Positions 6,822 through 15,434 are shown, numbered from the stretch's first letter. The stretch: 30,838 nt of DNA from Gammaproteobacteria bacterium (GCA_013153955.1 JAADDM010000295.1:1-30838); one strand, 5' to 3'. Made by a program: numbers and translations. The notes: generated by a model from the letters alone, not told the origin.

Positions 6822-8210
6822 GTGCACCTAATCGCGCTTAGCCCTCTTCAAAAAAAACGTCTGCTCAGCGGCGTATTAATCACATTTTTGACCCTGCTGT
6901 CAGGCTGTAGCTCCTACGGCGCAATCAGTAACACACCAACGGATGTCCAAAAAAAGTCAAGCACCCATGTTATCGAGCCAAATTATTCTATTCAAACCGT
7001 ATTGAGCGCAAAACCTCAAGGAAAAGTTGCGCTAGTGCTCACGTTTTCTGGCGGTGGAACCCGTGCTGCAGCCCTAGCATATGGAGTGTTACAGGCCTTA
7101 CACAATACGGATATAGGAGGCACACACAATAGACACCCCCTACTTGATGAGGTGGATGTCATCAGCTCCGTATCGGGCGGCAGCTTTCTTGCCGCTTACT
7201 ATGGCCTACATGGTCAAGAGACTTTTCACTCATTTGAATCTGTCATGCTCAAAAAAGACATTAAAAATGAGCTGATCAGCGGTATATTAAATCCTGCTAA
7301 CTGGTTTTTAAATACCGGTAGAACAGAGATGGCAATACAGTTTTACAACACCACCATCTTTAAAGATGCGACCTTTAAAGATCTTCAAAAACCCGACAGT
7401 CCACTTATCCTCATCAATGCAACGGACTTAGCTAATGGCGTACGCTTCTCATTTACACAAGACAGCTTTAATCTCATCTGCTCTGATATTAACCAATTTT
7501 CGATTGCCAGAGCAGTCACCGCTTCGTCGGCCGTGCCTGTTATGTTTAATCCTGTTGTCGTTAAAAACTACCAACCATGTGAAAATACGACAACCAAAAA
7601 ACTGGCGCGCGCTAGCCAAAACCCAGCCCTTAACTATGAGTTAAAACAAGTTATTAAAGGCTTGCAGGACTATACTCAAACAGCGTACCCCTATCTACAT
7701 CTTGTCGATGGCGGCATCTCTGATAACTTAGGGCTTAGAGCCATCTATGAATCCATTGAACTGTCAGGTGGTGCAAAACGCTTTCTAACCAAAATTGGGA
7801 AACAGAGCATTAATCACATTGCCGTCATCTCGGTAGATGCTTCGACACAAAGTGCCCGAAATATTCGATTCACCCATAAAGCCCCCTCTATTGAAGACAG
7901 CGTGGATGCCATGACTGACATTCAATTACACCGCTATAACAATGCTACCTTGCAGCTCTTTGAATCAAGCTTAAACCGTTGGGGAAAGGCCCTATCAACA
8001 CCCAACAACCCCGTTTCCTCACACTTTATTAAACTCAACTTTAACCAGTTGCCAACGGAAGAGCAGCGTGCTGAGTTCAACCAAATCCCCACCAGCCTAA
8101 GTCTGACCGAAAACCAAGTACACAGCCTAATACAAGCTGGGCATGATTTACTCATCAGCAACCCTCTCTATCAAGATTTGGTTAAAAAACTCTCAGTAAG
8201 CCCACAATAA
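6822..8210 (+). CDS. Patatin-like phospholipase, predicted outer-membrane lipoprotein
   Basis: This is a patatin-family serine lipid acyl hydrolase exported as a lipoprotein. I place the start at GTG 6822 (462 residues) because AGGAA lies 7 bases before it and a normal signal peptide follows (basic QKKR, hydrophobic stretch, lipobox LLSG|C with Cys29). The frame is open back to an ATG at 6654, but that start would bury the signal peptide 56 residues deep. Catalytic features: oxyanion loop FSGGGTRAAA (about 75-84), nucleophile SVSGG with Ser118, and the Asp of VDGGISDNLG (Asp296), completing the Ser-Asp dyad. Residue +2 after the cysteine is Ser rather than Asp, which favours the outer membrane. 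Substrate is unknown; phospholipids are the likely class. It appears monocistronic. Confidence 0.88.
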   Translation: MHLIALSPLQKKRLLSGVLITFLTLLSGCSSYGAISNTPTDVQKKSSTHVIEPNYSIQTVLSAKPQGKVALVLTFSGGGTRAAALAYGVLQALHNTDIGGTHNRHPLLDEVDVISSVSGGSFLAAYYGLHGQETFHSFESVMLKKDIKNELISGILNPANWFLNTGRTEMAIQFYNTTIFKDATFKDLQKPDSPLILINATDLANGVRFSFTQDSFNLICSDINQFSIARAVTASSAVPVMFNPVVVKNYQPCENTTTKKLARASQNPALNYELKQVIKGLQDYTQTAYPYLHLVDGGISDNLGLRAIYESIELSGGAKRFLTKIGKQSINHIAVISVDASTQSARNIRFTHKAPSIEDSVDAMTDIQLHRYNNATLQLFESSLNRWGKALSTPNNPVSSHFIKLNFNQLPTEEQRAEFNQIPTSLSLTENQVHSLIQAGHDLLISNPLYQDLVKKLSVSPQ

Positions 8211-8285
8211 CGGCTATTTAAAGCCGTCAAAAAACACCCTATTTGAAACAACCCATCCAGCCTATTTTAGATATTCCAGACATAA

Positions 8286-8311
8286 AAAAAGAGGCTAAAA
8301 GCCTCTTTTTT
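8286..8311. terminator. Bidirectional terminator between the patatin gene and ssb
   Basis: The stem AAAAAGAGGC/GCCTCTTTTT with loop TAAAA is flanked by an A tract and a T tract, so it can act on both strands. It lies about 75 bases past the patatin stop and 42 bases past the ssb stop. Confidence 0.88.
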
Positions 8312-8352
8312 ATTAGAAAGTTAACCTTCCTAAGGGGTCTACAGGTTCTGAA

Positions 8353-8925
8353 TTAAAACGGAACATCGTCATCATCAAAGTCATTCGGTGCATAAGCTGG
8401 TGCACGCTGTGGCTGCTGCTGTGCAGGCTGCCCACCCATGTTAGTTGGTTGACCCATTGGTGCAGCTGCTGGTGCTTGCTGAGCCTGTGGCTGAAAATTA
8501 TTCTGCTGACGAGGCTGTTGCTGTCCCATTCCGCCCCCTTGTGGCGTTTGGTTAAAAGAGGTATCGCGTTGACCGCCCCCTCCGCCGCCTAACATCTGCA
8601 TGGTGCCGTCGAAACCACTGATGACAACTTCAGTCGTATAGCGATCTTGACCATTTTGATCCTGCCACTTACGGGTTTGCAGCTTGCCTTCTAGGTAAAC
8701 CTGAGAGCCTTTTTTAAGGTACTGGCCCGCAATTTCAGCTAATTTACCAAACATAGAGACTCTGTGCCACTCGGTCTTCTGTTGCTTCTGACCAGTACTC
8801 TTATCGTTCCACTCTTCACTGGTCGCAACGCTTAAGTTAGCAATGGCATTACCATTCGCTGCGTACTTCACTTCAGGATCTGCTCCTAACGTACCTACAA
8901 TAATGACTTTATTTACACCGCGCAT
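8353..8925 (-). CDS. ssb: Single-stranded DNA-binding protein
   Basis: SSB coats single-stranded DNA during replication, repair and recombination. The 190-residue protein has the OB fold at about residues 1-112 (start MRGVNKVIIVGTLGADPEV, then WHRVSMFGKLAEIAGQYLKKG and YLEGKLQTRKW), a flexible linker rich in Gly, Gln and Pro (about 113-180), and the acidic tip DDDDVPF that recruits partner proteins. Length fits the tetrameric gammaproteobacterial form. It follows the MFS gene by 62 bp, a gap that contains a 7-bp-arm hairpin. No SOS box of the CTG-N10-CAG type was seen upstream. Confidence 0.97.
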   Translation of the reverse strand: MRGVNKVIIVGTLGADPEVKYAANGNAIANLSVATSEEWNDKSTGQKQQKTEWHRVSMFGKLAEIAGQYLKKGSQVYLEGKLQTRKWQDQNGQDRYTTEVVISGFDGTMQMLGGGGGGQRDTSFNQTPQGGGMGQQQPRQQNNFQPQAQQAPAAAPMGQPTNMGGQPAQQQPQRAPAYAPNDFDDDDVPF

Positions 8926-8948
8926 AATGACTATCTCTCTTTACTGGA

Positions 8949-8967
8949 TTCGCTAAAAGCTAGCGAA
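8949..8967. repeat. Short hairpin between the MFS gene and ssb
   Basis: TTCGCTA-AAAGC-TAGCGAA is a perfect 7-bp-arm inverted repeat 24 bases upstream of ssb and 21 bases past the MFS stop. No T tract follows on either strand, so it is not a convincing terminator. It may be a leader or stability element. Confidence 0.4.
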
Positions 8968-8987
8968 ATAAATTTAATATGTGTACT

Positions 8988-10373
8988 TTACTGGCTCTGC
9001 TCAACATAATCAATCAAAGCGGCTTCATTGACAATTTTTCTGTCTACTTTAAAGAAGGCGCGCTTCTCTTCTAAAATAACAACCGCTTCGTAAACCCCTT
9101 CAAAGGCGAGTAATTTCCGCTCAATATCCGCCACATCTTCAGGATTAATTTCTCCCAAGGGCACGGAAGCGATGCTTAAGGGCAGCGGCTGCTCCATCGT
9201 AACAGCCGCTATAAACCAAATCACGCCCATGGCTGCTGTAAAGTAGAATACACCATCAAAGCCATAATACTGGTAGAAGTAACCACCCATGAGCCCACCT
9301 AATGCGGCACCTAAAAACTGGCTGGTTGAGTAGACCCCACTGGCGGTGCCTTTTTTATCCGCAGGCGAAAGTTTTACCACCAAAGAGGGTAAAGAGGCTT
9401 CGAGCAGGTTGAAGGCGGTAAAGAAAATCAACAGCAGTACAAACAGCGACCAGAAGGTATTTTCAACCCCAATAAAGGCAAGCTGAACTAAGGTAAGTGT
9501 GGCGACTGCTCCCACAAACATCTGCTTCATTCTGCCCTTGCTCTCCGCTTGAATAATAAAGGGAACCATCAAAATAAAAGACAGAATCATGACCGGCAGG
9601 TAGACATGCCAATGGCTCAGAATTTCTAACCCTGCGTTATCTCTTAGGCTTAACGGCAATACAATAAACATTGCGGTTAGAATGGCGTGCAGTACAAACA
9701 CTCCGATGTCTAAGCGTAGTAGCTGTTTATTTCGTAAGATTTCACCGAACTGACTGGTATCTGTTTGCGCTTCACGCTGAAAGTATTGTGCTTTAATCTC
9801 TGGCATGGCAAATTTAACCAGCAACATGCCTACGATGGCCAGGCCTGCAATCGCCCAAAATATCCCTCTCACACCAAACCAAGACGCTAACACAGGCCCT
9901 GCAATAAGAGACAGCGTGAAGGAGAGTCCAATGGTCATCCCCACAATCGACATGGCGCGTAATCTAAACTGTTCGGTGACTAGATCGCCAACGGAAGCCA
10001 TGAGTACCGCCGCAACTGCCCCCATCCCCTGAATGGCTCGACCCAAAATCATCATTTCAATCGAGTCCGCCATGGCACACACAATCGAGCCCACCATAAA
10101 GACGAGCATGCCCGAAATAATCAGCGGTTTACGACCATATTTGTCGGATAACATGCCGTAAGGAATCTGCAAGAAAGCTTGGGTTAACCCATAAATACCC
10201 ATCGCAATCCCGATTTGCATGCCTGTCACATTGGCAAACTCATCCTCGGCAAACAGAGCAAACACGGGAAAAATCATAAATAAGCCGAGCATTCGGGTTG
10301 AGAAAATACCGGCAATGGAGAAGGTCGCTTTACGCTCAATAGGACTCATGGCTGAAGGCTGTGGAATAGACAT
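8988..10373 (-). CDS. YajR-like MFS transporter with C-terminal cytoplasmic domain
   Basis: This is an inner-membrane major facilitator superfamily transporter with about 12 predicted helices in 461 residues. The N-terminus (ERKATFSIAGIFSTRMLGLFM) and motif A in the loop after helix 2 (GMLSDKYGRKPLI, about residues 73-85) match the YajR family. After the last helix a soluble tail of about 55 residues (from about INPEDVADIERKLLAF to the end) matches the ferredoxin-like YAM domain known from E. coli YajR. The substrate is unknown in the family. I chose ATG 10373; the frame extends to a TTG at 10379 with no better ribosome binding site. It faces away from uvrA and precedes ssb, a neighbourhood common in gammaproteobacteria. 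Confidence 0.88.
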   Translation of the reverse strand: MSIPQPSAMSPIERKATFSIAGIFSTRMLGLFMIFPVFALFAEDEFANVTGMQIGIAMGIYGLTQAFLQIPYGMLSDKYGRKPLIISGMLVFMVGSIVCAMADSIEMMILGRAIQGMGAVAAVLMASVGDLVTEQFRLRAMSIVGMTIGLSFTLSLIAGPVLASWFGVRGIFWAIAGLAIVGMLLVKFAMPEIKAQYFQREAQTDTSQFGEILRNKQLLRLDIGVFVLHAILTAMFIVLPLSLRDNAGLEILSHWHVYLPVMILSFILMVPFIIQAESKGRMKQMFVGAVATLTLVQLAFIGVENTFWSLFVLLLIFFTAFNLLEASLPSLVVKLSPADKKGTASGVYSTSQFLGAALGGLMGGYFYQYYGFDGVFYFTAAMGVIWFIAAVTMEQPLPLSIASVPLGEINPEDVADIERKLLAFEGVYEAVVILEEKRAFFKVDRKIVNEAALIDYVEQSQ

Positions 10374-10413
10374 GTTCAATAAACTCTGCTGTTTTTAATG
10401 GGATAAGGTCACG

Positions 10414-10429
10414 TTATCACGCATGATAA
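10414..10429. promoter_or_regulatory. Operator-like palindrome upstream of the MFS gene
   Basis: TTATCA-CGCA-TGATAA is a perfect 6-bp-arm palindrome, extended imperfectly by CGTTA and TAACG. It lies 41 bases upstream of the MFS start and downstream of its candidate promoter, where a bound regulator would act as a roadblock. Could be chance in A+T-rich DNA. Confidence 0.35.
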
Positions 10430-10518
10430 GTAACGCTTTAAGGACGTTTCAAATGCATTTTAGGGAGCTGTTCTCAAACCCAAAATAATGAATGCATCTT
10501 AAAAAATAATCGCTGCAA

Positions 10519-10527
10519 ATTATAACA
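10519..10527 (-). promoter_or_regulatory. Candidate MFS gene promoter (extended -10)
   Basis: On the minus strand TGTTATAAT is a consensus -10 (10519-10524) with the TGn extension. The -35 is poor. It interlocks with the plus-strand promoter of the SIMPL gene. The implied leader is about 140 bases. Confidence 0.5.
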
Positions 10528-10547
10528 CTGCTTTAAAAAGTCCGAGT

Positions 10548-10553
10548 TATAAT
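10548..10553 (+). promoter_or_regulatory. Candidate -10 element for the SIMPL gene
   Basis: A consensus TATAAT followed by CGGG lies 79 bases upstream of the SIMPL start. The -35 at 17 bases (ACACTG) is weak. The gap between the two divergent genes is 259 bp. Confidence 0.45.
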
Positions 10554-10632
10554 CGGGAGAATAATTAAAAATACGCAAGCATGGCACACCTATCCATCAC
10601 GTGCATCTGCATTTCTGCGAAATTGAGGCGAT

Positions 10633-11436
10633 ATGAACCACTCTTCACAAGCACCCGAGCATACATTAACTTCTTCACGCCCGCGCTTTGCCAAGCTAAC
10701 ACCGGCCGCCTTATTATCGGCAAGCTTACTGTGTATAGGCCTAACCACCCCTGCTTTGTCTGTTGCGCAAACAGACACCTCTGCCGCCCCGATGCACTCA
10801 GAAACATTTAACCCAACGCAACAAGGCAACAAGATTCATTTCTCGGTCTCTGAGAGTGAGAACATGACCAATGACACCATCTCCATTGTCTTTAGGCGCA
10901 CGGCTCAGGGCACTACGGCAGAAGCGGTTGCGAATAAGATTAACACTCAAATGCAATCTGCCATGGCAATCGTGAATAAGTATCCTGATATTATCCCCAA
11001 AACCTCTCACTACCGCATCAACCCGGTCTATAACAAAAAGCAGGTTATTACCCACTGGAAAGGCAGCCAAAGCCTCTCCCTTATTTTTGAAAACAAGCCA
11101 GGTATGATACAGATGCTGACCCTACTACAGCCCTACCTATCTTATCAGTCGATGCGTTTTGGCATCTCAGATGACCGTAAAAAAGAGATGACTGACCACC
11201 TTACGCTCAAAGCCATTCACGCTTTTCAAGCGCGTGCTCAGGCCATCGCCCAAGCCTTTAGTGCTTCGAACTATCGTATTTTAGAAACGCGTATCAATAC
11301 CCCAAGCCATAACATCCATCAACCCAGCTATACCTCAAACCGCATGATGATGGCCGAAAGCATGGTTGCCCCTTCCGTGGCGACGGGGGAGAGTCAAATC
11401 AAGGTAACAGTATCGGGCATCATGCAACTTCCGTAA
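10633..11436 (+). CDS. Periplasmic SIMPL-domain (DUF541) protein
   Basis: The 267-residue product has a Sec signal peptide (basic PRFAK, hydrophobic AALLSASLLCIGLTTPAL, cleavage likely after ALSVA at residue 45), so it is probably periplasmic. The mature part has the SIMPL/DUF541 layout: an initial beta strand (GNKIHFSVSESENM), TISIVFRRTAQGTTAEAVANK, a helix region ending LTLKAIHAFQARAQAIAQAF (about residues 190-210), and a final beta strand (GESQIKVTVSGIMQ) near the C-terminus. The family is named for mouse SIMPL; bacterial members are mostly uncharacterised, so no function is assigned. The ATG has GAGG 5 bases upstream. It is monocistronic and sits between the MFS gene and uvrA, which are usually adjacent. 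Confidence 0.82.
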   Translation: MNHSSQAPEHTLTSSRPRFAKLTPAALLSASLLCIGLTTPALSVAQTDTSAAPMHSETFNPTQQGNKIHFSVSESENMTNDTISIVFRRTAQGTTAEAVANKINTQMQSAMAIVNKYPDIIPKTSHYRINPVYNKKQVITHWKGSQSLSLIFENKPGMIQMLTLLQPYLSYQSMRFGISDDRKKEMTDHLTLKAIHAFQARAQAIAQAFSASNYRILETRINTPSHNIHQPSYTSNRMMMAESMVAPSVATGESQIKVTVSGIMQLP

Positions 11437-11565
11437 GCCTACTTTACCCCATCATCCATTCCTACTTTGGACTTAATCGGGCGCTTAGCCGCCTGCTGAT
11501 AGAATCGTCTAAGCAGATGTTTTATAAGACAACCTTTAAGCGACTGCGCGTAATTTTTAGAAACT

Positions 11566-11574
11566 TGTTATAAT
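11566..11574 (+). promoter_or_regulatory. Candidate uvrA promoter (extended -10)
   Basis: TGTTATAAT, a consensus -10 with the TGn extension, lies 36 bases before the uvrA start. The -35 region (GCGCGT at 17 bases) is poor, as is tolerated with an extended -10. No LexA box overlaps it. Confidence 0.6.
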
Positions 11575-11610
11575 AATCGATTCACTCAAATTTGATGGTT
11601 AGTCGATACA

Positions 11611-14424
11611 ATGCAAGAAGAGATCATAATCCGTGGGGCACGTACCCATAACTTAAAAAACATTGATGTTACGCTGCCGCGTAATAAATTGATTGTGATT
11701 ACAGGCCTCTCTGGGTCAGGTAAATCCTCGCTTGCATTTGATACCATTTATGCAGAGGGACAGCGCCGCTATGTTGAATCTCTTTCGGCTTATGCGCGCC
11801 AGTTTTTATCCATTATGGAAAAGCCCGATATTGACCATATCGAAGGTCTCTCTCCAGCCATCTCTATTGAGCAGAAATCGACCTCACACAACCCCCGCTC
11901 GACCGTCGGAACGGTTACTGAAATTTATGACTACCTGCGCCTGCTGTATGCACGAGCAGGTACGCCGCGCTGTCCAACACACCACACCGACCTCGTTGCA
12001 CAGACGGTTAGCCAGATGGTTGACCATACGCTTAACCTGCCAGAAGGCACTAAATGCTTGCTGATTGCGCCGATTGTCCGCGGTAAAAAAGGCGAGCACG
12101 TCAACCTACTGGAAGAGCTTAAAGCGCAGGGCTATATTCGTGCACGTATTGATGGCACTATTTTTGAGTTAGATGGCAGCATCGCCTTAGACAAGCAGAA
12201 AAAACATGACATTGAAGTCATTGTCGACCGCTTTAAAGTACGCGCCGATTTAAAACAGCGTCTTGCAGAATCTTTTGAAACTGCGCTTAGACTCGCCGAA
12301 GGCATTGCTAAAGTGCTGCCTATGGATGATGAAGATGAGTTTGAACTGCTCTTTTCTGAAAAGTTCTCCTGCCCACAATGTGGTCACAGCGTGCCCGAAC
12401 TTGAACCTAGAATATTCTCCTTCAATAATCCACATGGTGCCTGTCCAACTTGTGATGGTCTGGGGGTAAAAGATACCTTTGAAGTCGATCGTGTGATTAC
12501 TCATCCTGAACTCAGCATTGCAGGTGGAGCCATTCGAGGTTGGGACCGTCGCCACAAATATTATTACGACTTGCTTAAAGCAGTGGCTGACTATTATGAA
12601 TTTGATGTGGAAACCCCTTGGGATGCATTAAGCGCCGACACACAAAAGATTATTCTATTTGGCTCAAACGGTAAAAAAATTCCTCTGCCGCACGGCAAGT
12701 ACAGTGATACCCGACGATTTGAAGGCATCATTCCCAATATGGAGCGCCGCTTTGCCGAGACCGAGAGCAAAACCGTTCGTGATGAGTTAGATAAATACCG
12801 CATCAGTAAGCCGTGTGATAGCTGCCATGGGGCACGTTTAAACGAGACTGCGCGTAATGTTTTTGTGGATGAGAAAAGTCTGCCCTCTCTGACTGAAAAG
12901 CCGGTTGGCGAGTTACACGACATATTTAGCACGCTCACCCTAGAGGGTGCAAAAGGGCAAATTGCCAGCAAGGTTGTCAAAGAGGTACATGACCGCTTGA
13001 CCTTCTTGGTCAATGTTGGCCTCAACTACCTATCGCTTAACCGCAGTGCGGACACCCTTTCAGGTGGTGAGGCGCAACGTATTCGCTTGGCAAGTCAAAT
13101 TGGTGCAGGCCTGGTTGGCGTCATGTACGTGCTGGACGAACCCTCTATCGGCTTACATCAACGCGATAATGACCGTCTATTGTCCACACTGATTCATCTA
13201 CGTGACTTAGGCAATACGGTCATTGTGGTAGAACATGATGAAGATGCCATTCGTGCAGCAGATCACGTGCTAGACATTGGTCCCGGTGCAGGTATTCATG
13301 GCGGTAGAATCATGTCGCAAGGCACGCCTGAATTTGTTGCCAATGACCCTAATTCGTTAACCGGTCAGTATTTAAGTGGCCTCAAGAAGATTCCTATTCC
13401 TGAACAACGCCTTACGCCTGACAGCGACAAGTGGCTGACCATTAAAGGTGCTACGGGTAATAATTTACAGTCCGTTGAGTTGAACATCCCTGCAGGCCTA
13501 TTGACCTGTATTACAGGAGTATCAGGTTCTGGAAAATCGACTTTAATCAATGGAACCCTTTCAAAACTAGCGGCCAATATGCTGAATAAAGCGATGCACA
13601 CGCCTGCACCTTACCAATCGGTACACGGCATGGAGCACTTTGATAAATCTGTTAACATCGACCAAAGCGCCATTGGCCGTACACCTCGCTCTAATCCAGC
13701 GACTTATACAGGCTTATTCACACCCATTCGCGAGCTACTCTCGGCAACGCCCGAATCACGTGCTCGTGGCTATACACCCGGCCGCTTTAGTTTTAATGTG
13801 AAGGGCGGACGCTGTGAAGCTTGCCAAGGCGATGGCGTCCTTAAGGTAGAGATGCACTTTCTGCCTGATGTCTACGTCCCTTGCGATGTGTGCCATGGCG
13901 CACGCTATAATCGTGAGACCTTGCAGGTTCAGTACAAAGGTAAGAACATTCATCAAATACTGGACATGACCATAGAAGATGCACGTGCATTTTTCGATGT
14001 CATTCCTGTCATTGCCCGTAAATTACAGATGCTGATGGAAGTGGGGCTGGGTTATATAAAACTTGGTCAGAGTGCAACCACCCTATCCGGCGGAGAAGCA
14101 CAGCGTGTTAAGCTCGCCAAGGAGCTCTCTAAACGAGACACGGGGAACACTCTATACATATTAGATGAACCCACTACTGGCCTGCATTTTCATGACATTG
14201 AGCTACTCCTGAAGGTCATTCGTCACCTTCGCGACCAAGGGAATACCATCGTGATTATCGAGCACAATTTAGACGTGGTTAAAACGGCAGATTGGGTGGT
14301 TGACCTAGGGCCAGAAGGCGGATCAGGCGGAGGCTTAATTGTGGCAACTGGTACGCCAGAAGACATCGCAAGCAATAAAGAGTCTCATACAGGGCACTAT
14401 CTCAAAGCCCTTCTCTCGCAATAG
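11611..14424 (+). CDS. uvrA: Excinuclease ABC subunit UvrA
   Basis: UvrA is the damage-sensing ATPase that loads UvrB in nucleotide excision repair. The 937 residues contain two ABC modules. The first has Walker A GLSGSGKSS (32-40), zinc-binding Cys254/257 and Cys278/281 (CPQC...CPTC), signature LSGGEAQRIRLA and Walker B VMYVLDEPSIGLH. The second has Walker A GVSGSGKST (636-644), a zinc finger with Cys735/738 and Cys758/761, signature LSGGEAQRVKLA and Walker B LYILDEPTTGLHF. All are intact and length matches the family (940 in E. coli). The ATG at 11611 is in the expected place although the ribosome binding site is weak. It has its own promoter and is divergent from the MFS-ssb pair across the SIMPL gene. 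Confidence 0.98.
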   Translation: MQEEIIIRGARTHNLKNIDVTLPRNKLIVITGLSGSGKSSLAFDTIYAEGQRRYVESLSAYARQFLSIMEKPDIDHIEGLSPAISIEQKSTSHNPRSTVGTVTEIYDYLRLLYARAGTPRCPTHHTDLVAQTVSQMVDHTLNLPEGTKCLLIAPIVRGKKGEHVNLLEELKAQGYIRARIDGTIFELDGSIALDKQKKHDIEVIVDRFKVRADLKQRLAESFETALRLAEGIAKVLPMDDEDEFELLFSEKFSCPQCGHSVPELEPRIFSFNNPHGACPTCDGLGVKDTFEVDRVITHPELSIAGGAIRGWDRRHKYYYDLLKAVADYYEFDVETPWDALSADTQKIILFGSNGKKIPLPHGKYSDTRRFEGIIPNMERRFAETESKTVRDELDKYRISKPCDSCHGARLNETARNVFVDEKSLPSLTEKPVGELHDIFSTLTLEGAKGQIASKVVKEVHDRLTFLVNVGLNYLSLNRSADTLSGGEAQRIRLASQIGAGLVGVMYVLDEPSIGLHQRDNDRLLSTLIHLRDLGNTVIVVEHDEDAIRAADHVLDIGPGAGIHGGRIMSQGTPEFVANDPNSLTGQYLSGLKKIPIPEQRLTPDSDKWLTIKGATGNNLQSVELNIPAGLLTCITGVSGSGKSTLINGTLSKLAANMLNKAMHTPAPYQSVHGMEHFDKSVNIDQSAIGRTPRSNPATYTGLFTPIRELLSATPESRARGYTPGRFSFNVKGGRCEACQGDGVLKVEMHFLPDVYVPCDVCHGARYNRETLQVQYKGKNIHQILDMTIEDARAFFDVIPVIARKLQMLMEVGLGYIKLGQSATTLSGGEAQRVKLAKELSKRDTGNTLYILDEPTTGLHFHDIELLLKVIRHLRDQGNTIVIIEHNLDVVKTADWVVDLGPEGGSGGGLIVATGTPEDIASNKESHTGHYLKALLSQ

Positions 14425-14438
14425 GCTTATGTAAAGCT

Positions 14439-14499
14439 GGCCTGTTTTAAAACAACCAGGCCTACCTTGCTGCCTACGAGGATGCTTTAAGGCATTTTT
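14439..14499 (+). terminator. Possible weak terminator region after uvrA
   Basis: Two hairpins lie here. GGCCTG/CAGGCC (14439-14462) encloses the 12-base palindrome TGTTTTAAAACA and has no T tract. ATGC-TTTAAG-GCAT (14482-14495) runs into T5 but has only a 4-bp stem. Either may be partial, and read-through into the next gene is possible. Confidence 0.35.
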
Positions 14500-14527
14500 A
14501 CCCCATAAATCACGCAGGTAACCAAAC

Positions 14528-15385
14528 ATGCAGCAGCGACTTAACGCATTCTTGACCCCGCTGTCACTAAACAGCCTCTTGCTTGCGTGCTTATGCCTGA
14601 CCACTCTATCCAGCCAAGCGGTAACGGATTCACAAACAGAATCACCTATCACGTCAAACACAGCACCAACCCCTAACTGGCAACAGCCAACCTATATTTT
14701 GAAAGCTTTCGCTGAAATCGCACTTAAAAATGAGTACCGTCAAACCCAGCATCGAATCCTAAAATGGCAGTCGCCCATCTTTTACAGCTTCAGCTATCAC
14801 GGACTCAAAAAGAACGCTTTAATTGAATCTCTCTTTACGCAACACCTCACCCATTTGCAGGAAATTACAGGCCTGAGTATTCAGCCTATAAACGCAAACC
14901 ATACGCATGCTAATTTACATATTCACCTCACTAAAGACAGTCAATATCAACAGGTCATTACCACCGCGGCACAATCCCATGTAAAAGGCATCGCACGGGA
15001 CAGTAACTGCATGGGAAGCTTTAAACGAAACCGTCAACACGCCATCGCAGACGGGGTCATTGTCATTCCTGTCGATCATGTCTTTAGTAAAGGACTATTG
15101 GTGGCCTGTATTGTCGAAGAGACAACGCAGCTACTGGGACTCCCCAATGACTCTGACTGGGTCAATCCTAGTATCGCGAATGATGTGAGTAAAATTGAAC
15201 TGTTGACGGGCTTAGATTATCTACTGCTCAAAATGCTCTACTCACCTAAGATTAAAGCGGGAATGAGCCAACAAAAAAGCCTAAAGATTCTAAAGAGTGA
15301 GCTTTTAAAGTTCAAAAAATCAGGCATCATTAAGCGTGCACAGTATTTGGTCAATCAATCAGGTCTGAATGCCTACTTGAAATAG
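14528..15385 (+). CDS. Secreted DUF2927-family protein of unknown function
   Basis: The 285-residue product has a signal peptide (LNSLLLACLCLTTLSSQA, cleavage probably near residue 31) and is predicted to be exported. The mature part matches the DUF2927 pattern as I know it: FAEIALKNEY and ILKW near residues 61-80, a GLSIQP segment, ANLHIHL (128-134), paired Cys161 and Cys194 that could form a disulfide, and the family-typical EETTQLLGLPND (197-208). This family has no established activity. The Glu/Gln motif is conserved, but I cannot call it catalytic. It starts 103 bp after uvrA on the same strand and is convergent with tcdA, with only 49 bp between the stops and no good terminator there. 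Confidence 0.8.
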   Translation: MQQRLNAFLTPLSLNSLLLACLCLTTLSSQAVTDSQTESPITSNTAPTPNWQQPTYILKAFAEIALKNEYRQTQHRILKWQSPIFYSFSYHGLKKNALIESLFTQHLTHLQEITGLSIQPINANHTHANLHIHLTKDSQYQQVITTAAQSHVKGIARDSNCMGSFKRNRQHAIADGVIVIPVDHVFSKGLLVACIVEETTQLLGLPNDSDWVNPSIANDVSKIELLTGLDYLLLKMLYSPKIKAGMSQQKSLKILKSELLKFKKSGIIKRAQYLVNQSGLNAYLK

Positions 15386-15434
15386 TCGTAACCAGTAAAC
15401 TTACCGTCTTATAACGGTTAATCCAGTCCGAATA

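Noticed and set aside
8210..8227. ACGGCT-ATTTAA-AGCCGT at the patatin gene stop, considered as a terminator
   Set aside because: It overlaps the stop codon and is followed by A residues, not T; the good terminator lies at 8286-8311.
10565..10832. Overlapping frames of 76-80 codons around the SIMPL start
   Set aside because: They are shadows of the SIMPL gene and its leader, lacking ribosome binding sites and domain features.
11490..11516. Inverted repeat GCTTAG...CTAAGC with CTGCT...AGCAG upstream of uvrA, considered as an SOS box or terminator
   Set aside because: The spacing does not fit CTG-N10-CAG, and there is no proper T tract for a terminator.
12250..13025. Antisense frames of 101 and 143 codons inside uvrA
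   Set aside because: uvrA is intact and highly conserved across this stretch; antisense frames arise from its codon composition.
15403..15418. ACCGT-CTTATA-ACGGT between the DUF2927 gene and tcdA, considered as a terminator
   Set aside because: Only 5-bp arms and no T tract on either strand.
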